Origin: Emmonsiellopsis sp. PD_33
Taxonomy: Eukaryota; Ascomycota; Eurotiomycetes; Onygenales; Ajellomycetaceae
DNA: 15,933 bases
Direction of reading: 5' to 3'
NCBI GenBank assembly: GCA_032988165.1
Contig: JANTQF010000530.1
Location: forward strand, 1-15,933
The translations under genes and the position numbers were made by a program. Under the pieces are notes generated by a model. That model made no database searches. It was not told where the DNA came from and was given only the letters and a program-made list of their open reading frames with translations. Position 1 is the first letter of the stretch, and every line of letters starts with the position of its first letter. This document shows, piece by piece, positions 9,057 through 15,933 of this stretch.

Positions 9057-9706
9057 AACAAGAATAGCCATGTTGACTGATGCCAGGGTTCAACAGCAAG
9101 ACCAACACAATCTCGAAAATGCCGCAACAAAGGAGCAATGCCGCCCCCTGCCCCTTACATCACGCTGCAGCAGACTTGGCGGTCGCTGCCACCCATTGGG
9201 CCCGATCCAAGTCGCTGCGACACACTAGCCCTCTAGCTGGGCACGAAGGGGTGGCGGTGCTCGACTCGAATGACCAGCGACCAACCCAACAATGGGGGTG
9301 GTTGGCTCTGGATGACTTTTCTCATCTGCACAACTCGATACGGCACGCGGAGAGATGGCCAACAAGACATGACGAGGAGATGGCTGCCATGGCTGACTGG
9401 TTGGGAGAACGGGAGCAGAAGCCGATCAATACCAGCAGTACGGAGTATCTCAGAGCAAGCCCCAGGGCCAGCAGAGAACTTCAAAGGAAACACACGCACT
9501 TTTGGGCCGTGTGGGACGGGACAGTCCGCGCTATTCTCGGCCAGCCGGGGAATCGGCTAACTAGTCTGCTCGTGCCGAGAAAGTATGCGGAATCAGCCCG
9601 ACGAAGTCCAGCGCATTCAGCTCAGATATTTGATTTCTCTGTCTATATAAAAAAAAATACCTGGAATAATGTTCACCCACCCCACCCTCGAACCTACAGA
9701 GCTTAG
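8997..9706 (+). CDS. Candidate two-exon gene, unknown product (217 aa)
   Basis: A long plus-strand open frame (9080-9706) has no good start of its own, but a small upstream exon fits. ATG at 8997 (context GCAACGATGG) runs to 9030, a GTGAGA donor starts at 9031, and a TTGAC-type branch site precedes a CCAG acceptor ending at 9086. The 56-nt intron joins phase 1 exactly into the long frame and gives MDTEATFYGSNGFNSKTNTI as the start of a 217-aa product. No domain, signal peptide or membrane segment is recognised. It would be divergent from kgdA with a CCAAT box 104 bp upstream. Against it: no recognisable family, six Trp codons, overlapping frames of moderate length, and a TATAAAAAAAAA stretch inside the 3' end. 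It could be chance open frame in intergenic DNA. Confidence 0.25.
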
Positions 9707-10506
9707 ACAGACAGGTCCAAAGCTGCAACCTGCCATGGTAAAGGCTTATTGATGACTTAACTCTATGGTCATTAACAGCTAGAAACACAGGCCAGTCAGG
9801 GACGGGCTCTTATATTATACAGAGAGATGGATGGCTTGACATCTCCAGGGCTGTTCTAAGCACTGGATAATTTAAACTTATGCAACAGGCAGGCTATGAA
9901 CGTTAAGTTAGTTCTATCCTCAACCCCTTAACAAGCAGGACATGACAGCCAGGCGACTGGATGGATATCATGAGCCTCATCACTGCAACTCCGCCTTTTA
10001 ACACTCTGAACACAGAACAGATTGGATATTTATCAGCTGAAGCCATTTACTACCATTACATATTATCCACAGAGTAGACTAGGTAGGTAATGTATGTACA
10101 TACAACATAATAGATAGATATATAGAAACGATATGCCATATATATAGATGCCTCCCTAAGATGTCCATCTGCCCATTTAGTTCCATTCCCATTCTTTCCT
10201 CTAACTAGGGAGACAGACCCTTCTTTGCATCCTTTCCCAAACCCCGTCCAACAACCCAACAAAACAAAATAGACACACACCCCTCCCTATCCAAACCAAC
10301 CAACGCAGTCGCTCTCCAATGTGGGGAAAAAGAAGAAAAAGAACGGAGATGGAAAGAGAACGGGGAGACATGGAAATATAATAGAATAGAATGAAGAAGG
10401 GGATAGACAGCGCAGAAATTTCCCATGGCAAGCGGGCTACTCATCTGCCTGACTCCCCCCCCCGCCCCGGAGGCATCGCCATTTAACCCAGCCGGAAAGG
10501 AAAGGA

Positions 10507-10556
10507 AATAGAGAAAGGTATAGAGAGGTATATAGATATAGATAGATAGGTATATA
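10507..10556. repeat. Degenerate GATA/TATA microsatellite
   Basis: Repeated AGGTATA and AGATAGATA units over about 50 bases in the 3' flank of the gene ending at 10769. Confidence 0.7.
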
Positions 10557-10600
10557 TGTCGTAAGGAGATGCGTGGGTATCATAAGTTTTTTTCTTCCTC

Positions 10601-10634
10601 AAAAAAGAAAAAGAAAAGAAAAGAAAAGAAAAAA
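10601..10634. repeat. AAAAG pentanucleotide microsatellite
   Basis: Near-perfect AAAAG units flanked by A6 runs; in the sense of the neighbouring minus-strand gene this is a CTTTT repeat in the 3' flank. Confidence 0.8.
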
Positions 10635-10768
10635 TCATCTCCGTAAATAGTCACACACAATTCGAAAAGCTTTCACCAGGGAAATCCAAGTCAATAATCA
10701 CTCCCACCCCCCTTCTCTCTCTCTCTCAAACCAATCTCCATCTCCCCAAAAAAAAAACCAGAATAACA

Positions 10769-13700
10769 TCAAATAACCCCCTTCCCCACAACCTCCCTCT
10801 CCACAACCTCCCTCTCCCCACTCTCCCCCGTCCGCCTCCTTTCCAGCACCCACCGGTCCCCACCATCCTCATCAACCTCCTTGACATAACTAATACTCTC
10901 CGCCGCGCTATTGGCACGACTGTGCGTGCGGTCTTCTCGAGACGAGAGCGGGGAGGAGACGATGTTTGCTTTTGATGTGTCGATGCTTAGCGGGGGTGCG
11001 GGGCGGTCGCGGTCGCGCTCGTGGGAGAAACGCTTGATGTGTGCTGGTTTCTCGGAGGCGGGTGGTGGAGGGGGCGGGATCATGGTTGCGGGGGGGTAGT
11101 CTGTGTCGGGGGAGTGGTGGTAAGGGTTTGGGCTGTAGTTGTAGTTGTTGGATTCCATGGTCGTCATCGAGGTGGATAACGGGCTACTGTTCCCATTATT
11201 ATTATTACTACTGCTATTAGTCATAGAATTAGGACGACTCTGGTCGGCTAACATATCCTGGAGACTGGCATAGTTGCCCAGGTTCGATGATGCTGACGGG
11301 GCTTGGTGAGTTGATGGAGACGATCCAGTGTGTCCCTGGCTAGCAGCACTACTGCGAAGACTCCCGTTACTCCCACCCCACGCGCCACGGCGGAGTTTCA
11401 TTAGCGCGCTCAGGCTCATCTCATCCTCAATATCAGCCAGCTGCGCAAATGGCGGGCTGGTAAGGGACGCGTTGGGATGCGCAGCGCCATGCGTAGTCAA
11501 CGAGATGATTGAGTTGCGCGTACTCCACTCACTACGCTCAGTAATAGGGGTGAGACTTGGTTCCTGGAAATTGACGCGGCCGCTGTGGCTTCGTGTGATT
11601 CCCTCGACGCCGCGGGTTCCAAAATAGCCGCCTAGTATCATCTCAGAGTCACAGTTGGTGAGAGCCTGTGGGTAGAAGCCGAACTCTTGACCATAGAAGC
11701 CTTCATCGTCGTTTTCCAAGGCTTCCGCGTTGGCGGCAGCAATGATGGGATCGTCATCCAAGTAGTCATCGTTGTAGTCAAAGTCATCCAAAACATCGTC
11801 AAAGCCAACTGAATCCACGTTTTGGCTGACACGGCTGTCATCGGCCGTTAGCCCAGGATGGGAGTCAGCAGATTGAGACACACTCTCCTGGTCTGCTGAT
11901 TTTTCACTGATGCTTCCCCCACGCTCGAATCGGCCGTTGAGAGCGGCTTCATTGGCAGCTTTGGCCAGAGCACTATGATATTGTTCAAGATTTCCCTGCG
12001 TAAGCCCGCGGATGGGCATAGATGCATTTGCTTGCAAATTAACTCCGTTTAGTCCAGTGCTCTTGCTGGAGGTATTGCGATGTATTAGACTGTTTTGAGC
12101 GGCAAGGGGGATGTTTCCATCATCGTCGTCTTGAAGATCGTAACGGTTCTCGGGCTCTGCAGGCAATGACGGATTGAACCGCGTTTTCCTCTCGTAGAGA
12201 TGGCTGGTCTCATCGTCAAAAATGGACTCGTCAAACTTGGCGTCATCAGTCTCTTCTAAAATATCATCGATCAGGCCGTCATCAAAATATAAATCGTCCT
12301 CGTCGTCCTCCAAGATTGAAGTTTGTGCAAGCCCCGGATTAAAGGGTGGTTGGGGTAAGGGTTGCGCGGCAAGTTGTGTCCCGGCCGCCCCGTTCTGGGC
12401 GACAGCACTGGGAAGCGAAGCACTCGATGGCGACAAACCGCTTCCAGGAAGACCAAGTACAGGGTTAGGGGTTATCATGAGTGGAGTGAGTTGATCATTA
12501 TCCGGTGATCGCGGTGCTGAAGAATTCAAATCCAATGGACTCATAGGATTTGACAACACAGTCGGCAAGACAGGTACGAACAGATTCCCTTGGGGTCTAA
12601 AAGCGGGAACCTGGCCGCCAGAAAACCCATCGTCATTAAATCCGTCCTCATAATCAGCATTGACTCCAGGAATCCTCTCTTCTAGTCCGTCGTCGTCCAT
12701 CATGGCGTCGTAGTCGAAATCGTCAGAGTCAGAGTCATTAGTTCCCTCAAGTTGCGCTTTCGCCCTTCTCGCCTCCTCTTTCTGCTTGTGCTTTTCCTCC
12801 ATGAGTTTTTCCTGGGACGACGAATCCCCCCCCGCCATATCGAAACTAAATCTCGAGGCATTGCTTGTAAGATGTCGCGGCAAACCGGATGGCTGAAACG
12901 AAGGGTCATGGACGGTTGAAGCCCTAGACTTTGTACTAGACGAACGAATTTTAGAGGATGGCCTTCTAGCTGGTTCGTTCTGCGGTTGTTTCTTTGTACT
13001 AGGTTGTCTAAGAGGTAGTGGTTTGTCGTAGGGAGGCGGCGGAGGAGGCAGATCAGATGGAAGCTGTGTAGACGAGTCCTCCTGGAGTTTCTTCTTATCG
13101 ATCTGCAAAACTTGATTGTCGCCTTCGGCATTATCCTTGGGTAAAGGCGGTGGTCTGTCATTTTCATTAAGGGCAGCGAGTTCATATCGCGTGGGCTCCG
13201 CCGCTGGGATATGACTCTGCTGCCCATTTGGTTGCCGCACTGAGGCATTTGGTCGCGGCCGCGGCGCGGAAAAGTCATGAAACAACTTCCCTCGAATCCG
13301 AGGGTCGTAGTCGTCGGGTAACGCAGGCAGTGCCAGCCTGCCCGTACCAATGTCCTCCGGCCGCGGAGTAAGGGTCTGTCCAGATCTCCGGCGTGCCAAA
13401 AGAGCCATGGGGTTAAGGAGGTTCAGCCTCGTCTTTCCAGGACGAGACGGGGCGGGTTCATAGTGGAAATCATGGGTAGCATCACGCCGAGAAGTGCTGT
13501 TGCTTTCTGGTTTGGACTCTGCGGCAGCATATTCGGGAGGAGACAGCTTGCCTCGAGTATTTCCTCCTGGCGAATGTCCCCCGCCCACTCCGCCCTTGGA
13601 ACTATCTGAGAGTATGTTCTTTCCAAACGTAAGCTTCCATGGGGATGTAGGTTTACTGTTATAAGGCCCATTATCGTGCTGATCCAGCCGTAACATTGTT

Positions 13701-14089
13701 TGCGGTTGCGATTGCAGGGAATCCCCCGAGTTATCATTGCCAACGGAATTAGGCCGATTGCGATCGAGATTCGCCGTCGACGCCGACGACGACGGAAGAG
13801 GAGGGGGAATCTGGAGAGCAGAAGAAGAGATGTCACGGCCATCATATTTCCTTGCTTCAGGAACATGTTCCCTCCCTTTCGACTGGTGTTTTACCTGCGA
13901 CTCGAACCAAGGGGCCGATTCGACGAGCGTGTCTGCGAGCTTAGGGGAATACGACGAGTCTAGGTGGGGGAGCTGCGGAGGGAGATTACTCGAGGAGGCG
14001 GAAGGGTTTGTCGAAGGGGACGACGGAGCTGGCGAACTGGGACGACGATGGTCCCGTCGGAGGTAAGAAAATACGGTGGAGGGCGCCAT
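10769..14089 (-). CDS. Uncharacterised large disordered protein (1106 aa), single exon
   Basis: One uninterrupted frame of 1106 codons begins at an ATG in good context (GGAACC before ATGG in sense) and ends at TGA 10771-10769. No enzyme domain, signal peptide or membrane segment is visible. Most of the protein is Ser/Pro/Asn-rich and probably disordered. Ordered-looking blocks are LNLLNPMALLARRR (about 222-235), LPDDYDPRIRGKLFHDFSAP (about 257-276), EFGFYPQAL with GGYFGTRGVEGITRSHSGR (about 802-838), LTPITERSEWSTRNSIISL (about 846-864), MSLSALMKLRRGAWGGSNGS (about 891-910) and GGDRWVLERRRTGE (about 1086-1099). Three acidic clusters lie at about 452-489, 594-627 and 762-797; a short basic/Glu-rich helix (about 427-447) and poly-Pro runs (about 348-353, 1005-1010) are also present. 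From memory, similar blocks occur in unnamed Pezizomycotina proteins; I cannot assign a function. A scaffold or adaptor role is only a guess. Confidence 0.9.
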   Translation of the reverse strand: MAPSTVFSYLRRDHRRPSSPAPSSPSTNPSASSSNLPPQLPHLDSSYSPKLADTLVESAPWFESQVKHQSKGREHVPEARKYDGRDISSSALQIPPPLPSSSASTANLDRNRPNSVGNDNSGDSLQSQPQTMLRLDQHDNGPYNSKPTSPWKLTFGKNILSDSSKGGVGGGHSPGGNTRGKLSPPEYAAAESKPESNSTSRRDATHDFHYEPAPSRPGKTRLNLLNPMALLARRRSGQTLTPRPEDIGTGRLALPALPDDYDPRIRGKLFHDFSAPRPRPNASVRQPNGQQSHIPAAEPTRYELAALNENDRPPPLPKDNAEGDNQVLQIDKKKLQEDSSTQLPSDLPPPPPPYDKPLPLRQPSTKKQPQNEPARRPSSKIRSSSTKSRASTVHDPSFQPSGLPRHLTSNASRFSFDMAGGDSSSQEKLMEEKHKQKEEARRAKAQLEGTNDSDSDDFDYDAMMDDDGLEERIPGVNADYEDGFNDDGFSGGQVPAFRPQGNLFVPVLPTVLSNPMSPLDLNSSAPRSPDNDQLTPLMITPNPVLGLPGSGLSPSSASLPSAVAQNGAAGTQLAAQPLPQPPFNPGLAQTSILEDDEDDLYFDDGLIDDILEETDDAKFDESIFDDETSHLYERKTRFNPSLPAEPENRYDLQDDDDGNIPLAAQNSLIHRNTSSKSTGLNGVNLQANASMPIRGLTQGNLEQYHSALAKAANEAALNGRFERGGSISEKSADQESVSQSADSHPGLTADDSRVSQNVDSVGFDDVLDDFDYNDDYLDDDPIIAAANAEALENDDEGFYGQEFGFYPQALTNCDSEMILGGYFGTRGVEGITRSHSGRVNFQEPSLTPITERSEWSTRNSIISLTTHGAAHPNASLTSPPFAQLADIEDEMSLSALMKLRRGAWGGSNGSLRSSAASQGHTGSSPSTHQAPSASSNLGNYASLQDMLADQSRPNSMTNSSSNNNNGNSSPLSTSMTTMESNNYNYSPNPYHHSPDTDYPPATMIPPPPPPASEKPAHIKRFSHERDRDRPAPPLSIDTSKANIVSSPLSSREDRTHSRANSAAESISYVKEVDEDGGDRWVLERRRTGESGEREVVEREVVGKGVI
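10786..10815 (-). repeat. Perfect 15-bp tandem duplication in coding DNA
   Basis: CCACAACCTCCCTCT occurs twice back to back (10786-10800 and 10801-10815). On the coding strand it doubles a five-residue unit, giving EREVVEREVV at the C-terminus of the 1106-aa protein. It looks like a recent slippage event that keeps the frame. Confidence 0.9.
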
Positions 14090-14698
14090 GGTTCCTGGAA
14101 GGGATACTGGGGGTCCCTGAGTCCCTGTTTGAGATGGAGCCTGGCGAGAAACGAGGCAAGCTTCCGGGGGAGCGTTTCCTGGGCCGCTACAGGATCAAGA
14201 TTGAAGGGTCATGGTCGGACCTCTTTGTTGAAACCGGTGGAGTTGACCAACTTGACGGGGAGGATGCGCAGCGGGAGGAGAAGCTAGAAGCGAGGGAAGG
14301 ACGAAACATCCATTATGCTGCGGCTGGTTATTACGATGCGAGTATCATGTAGACACGCAATTGCGGAATCGAAGGGTAAGAATAGTCGGGGGGAGTAAAC
14401 GGCGCGGAGAGAGGGAGACTGGAGGTGGAGTGGTAGACGGACGAGGTTGAGGTTGAGGCTGGGGTTGAAGTTGAAGTTGGATGAGATGGCTACCTATTTA
14501 TTTCTTTGGATAAATAAGTTACAACTTGAACTCTTTAAATATTCTCAAATACTCCAGATCCAAACCACCACAAAAACCTGTTGGCGGACATCACTTCTGC
14601 CGCCGGAACTCCCATACCAGTTATCTATTAAACAAATTCTATCCTACTTTTTATCAATAAATTGGTGAACTTGCACAGCATCCATCAACCCGCATGGT

Positions 14699-14704
14699 CA
14701 CGTG
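14699..14704. promoter_or_regulatory. CACGTG E-box
   Basis: A palindromic CACGTG in the divergent intergenic region, a possible bHLH factor site. It is a single six-base match and could be chance. Confidence 0.25.
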
Positions 14705-15141
14705 GATTTCTATCAACAACAGCCCCAGACGAAGCTGGCTTCAACATGGAACCAACAACAAAGAATATCTCCAGTATCTGCAGGACAGCAATCAGCACTG
14801 CCAAAGATGTTTGTTATATGGTCCTGTCTCCCGCCCCAGCAGTGTCAGTACCCTTCTCATCTCCTCTGCCGAACAATGAACTGTTGATCGATCAGATCTA
14901 CCATGGCAAATGCATTCAACATAGAAGATCATTCCACCTAGTTAACTAACTACACCCAATGAGTTGGTGTTTCCCCGCCCTGGATATTTCTTATTTACCA
15001 GTCCATCTCAGACAAGTTCTTGGCTAGCCAGGTTTAGCTGGGACTGGTTTGTTGAGAGTGAGACACAAAGGTCGAAGCCGTTTTCTAGATAGGGCCTATA
15101 TAGCAGTACTCATAGATGGAATGAAAGAGACCTCTTGATGA

Positions 15142-15149
15142 TATAAATA
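15142..15149 (+). promoter_or_regulatory. TATA-like element TATAAATA
   Basis: TATAAATA lies 248 bp upstream of the ATG at 15397. It is upstream of, rather than downstream of, the CCAAT box at 15188, which is not the classical order, so its role is uncertain. Confidence 0.3.
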
Positions 15150-15187
15150 AATAACAAGCTCCCAGTACTTATCCCATCCATGCTCAG

Positions 15188-15192
15188 CCAAT
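15188..15192 (+). promoter_or_regulatory. CCAAT box (CAGCCAATCAA)
   Basis: CAGCCAATCAA is a strong match to the extended CCAAT consensus bound by the fungal CBC/HAP complex. It lies 205 bp upstream of the ATG at 15397. A CA-rich, G-poor leader of about 100 bases then runs up to the start codon, typical of a fungal 5' UTR. Confidence 0.45.
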
Positions 15193-15396
15193 CAATGCAA
15201 GCCTGGTTATTCGCCTGATGATAAAAAACGTGGTCTATGACTGTACATGTACAACCACCTCCCTACCTCCATAGTACTTGTATCCTTCATCAGACAAACA
15301 AACAACCATCAATTAACACCCACACCACCCAAAAGCCAACCCGAACAAAAGACATCCATCCCACCAAACCCAAACCCAAACCCACCCGGGGTCACC

Positions 15397-15921
15397 ATGG
15401 CCCCCACCGAAGCAACCCGCTACGAACTCTCCGCCCGCCTCTTCCGCTGCCCCTTCACCCTCTACCTCACCGACAACCCCTCCCCAGCAACCCCCCACAG
15501 AATCCGCGCCCCCTACTCCCGCTTCGAAACACACCCCGTAATCCCATACCCATACCCCTCCCCATCCACCCCAGACCCAACCCCACCCCCACCACCCCTC
15601 CCCCTCTCAACAGCCACCCACTTCCCCCTAAAAGACATCGCCCTCTACAACCTCGCCTCCGCCACCGGCGACACCGTCGAACCCCTCTTCGACACTATCT
15701 GGAGATCCTGGTATCCACGACGCAACCTGCACCCGGCCGTGGACGGGTGCGCGGAGGGGTTTTTTTGTCGCGCGTTTAGGCTTTGTGTTGGGGATGCGAG
15801 GAGGGGCGGGAAGCAGCTTGTATGGTTTCGAGGCGCTGGGGGTCTTTACTGGCAAATGATAATGCAATGGCTTTCTTGCCGCATGTTACAGCCTCGAGTG
15901 CGCCGCCGACTGTCCCGCTAG
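15397..15921 (+). CDS. Unrecognised gene, 5' part; 3' structure uncertain (near right edge)
   Basis: ATG at 15397 sits in an optimal context (GTCACCATGGCC) after a CA-rich leader. The frame starts MAPTEATRYELSARLFRCPF and is strongly biased to C/A in the third codon position for about 100 codons, a good sign of coding. A Pro-rich stretch (about residues 50-70) follows, then an ordered-looking segment (FPLKDIALYNLASATGD, then DTIWRSWYPRRNLHPAVDGC). Unspliced, it stops at 15919-15921, after 174 codons. A likely intron begins near 15820 (GTATGG) or 15825 (GTTTCG) and ends at TTACAG 15891. With the second donor, or with an acceptor at 15898, the frame stays open to the window end (CAADCPASQRV), so the gene probably continues to the right. 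The frame is also open upstream to an ATG at 15247. The family is not recognised. Confidence 0.65.
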   Translation: MAPTEATRYELSARLFRCPFTLYLTDNPSPATPHRIRAPYSRFETHPVIPYPYPSPSTPDPTPPPPPLPLSTATHFPLKDIALYNLASATGDTVEPLFDTIWRSWYPRRNLHPAVDGCAEGFFCRAFRLCVGDARRGGKQLVWFRGAGGLYWQMIMQWLSCRMLQPRVRRRLSR

Positions 15922-15933
15922 CCAGCGTGTAGA

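Larger units (their letters stand above)
9707..10768. other. 3' flank of the 1106-aa gene, repeat-rich
   Basis: No gene is seen. The region carries GATA-type degenerate repeats (about 10109-10130 and 10507-10556), an AAAAG repeat (about 10601-10634), a C8 run near 10456 and a CT repeat near 10713-10726. The 3' UTR and polyadenylation site of the minus-strand gene ending at 10769 should lie here. Short frames found here have no features of real proteins. Confidence 0.6.
14090..15396. other. Divergent promoter region
   Basis: About 1.3 kb lies between the starts of the 1106-aa gene (minus) and the gene at 15397 (plus). Positions 14090 to about 14480 probably include the 5' UTR of the minus-strand gene and hold GAGGTT/GAAGTT hexamer repeats near 14443-14477. 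The remainder is AT-rich with candidate sites: CACGTG at 14699, TATAAATA at 15142 and CCAAT at 15188. Open frames here (for example 14008-14352 plus and 14662-14949 plus) have no support beyond length. Confidence 0.6.

Noticed and set aside
9676..9700. GGTTCGAGG on the minus strand resembling a tRNA B box
   Set aside because: The flanking bases do not form a T-arm stem and no acceptor or anticodon arm can be fitted around it.
14008..14352. 114-codon plus-strand open frame across the 5' end of the 1106-aa gene
   Set aside because: It overlaps the antisense strand of the first 27 codons of a good gene and the probable 5' UTR. The sequence looks somewhat protein-like, but nothing else supports it.
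14662..14949. 95-codon plus-strand open frame in the divergent intergenic region
   Set aside because: There are three overlapping frames of similar length, no intron signals, no domain, and AT-rich intergenic composition.
15363..15386. AAACCC repeat units resembling telomeric repeats
   Set aside because: Only about three units of CCCAAA without the T of CCCTAA or CCCTAAA, located in a CA-rich 5' leader; low-complexity leader sequence explains it.

Overview
The window looks like nuclear DNA of a filamentous ascomycete, most likely a Eurotiales mould (Aspergillus or a relative). The genes have short introns (54-170 nt) with GTRNGY-type donors and CTAAC/CTGAC branch points. Intergenic DNA is rich in homopolymers and microsatellites, and the protein sequences read like those of Aspergillus-type fungi. 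The genus is an inference from reading, not from a search.

Layout from left to right: (1) positions 1-281, an extremely G-rich stretch that may be the last exon of a plus-strand gene entering from the left; (2) 282-1218, convergent 3' flanks; (3) 1219-3688 (minus), a four-exon gene for a 704-aa ING-family PHD-finger protein, best matching the Pho23 subunit type of Rpd3L histone deacetylase complexes; (4) 3689-4666, the promoter of that gene and the 3' flank of the next; (5) 4667-8083 (minus), a four-exon gene for the 1061-aa mitochondrial 2-oxoglutarate dehydrogenase E1 (kgdA/KGD1), intact; (6) 8084-8996, its upstream region, with a CT-rich block and a CCAAT/bZIP-like cluster; (7) 8997-9706 (plus), a weakly supported two-exon candidate gene; (8) 9707-10768, the repeat-rich 3' flank of the next gene; (9) 10769-14089 (minus), a single-exon gene for a 1106-aa largely disordered, acidic-patch protein of unknown function; (10) 14090-15396, a divergent promoter region; (11) 15397 to the right edge (plus), the 5' part of an unrecognised gene with a striking switch in third-codon-position composition.

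The genes do not form an obvious pathway or cluster. kgdA is a TCA-cycle housekeeping gene, the ING protein is a chromatin reader, and the 1106-aa protein may be a scaffold. I saw no tRNA, rRNA, CRISPR array, transposon or secondary-metabolite cluster. The most notable points are a possible recursively spliced (twin) intron in the ING gene, a retained-intron reading that would remove the last PHD-finger cysteines, the uncharacterised 1106-aa gene, the candidate gene at 8997-9706, and compositional quirks at both ends of the window.
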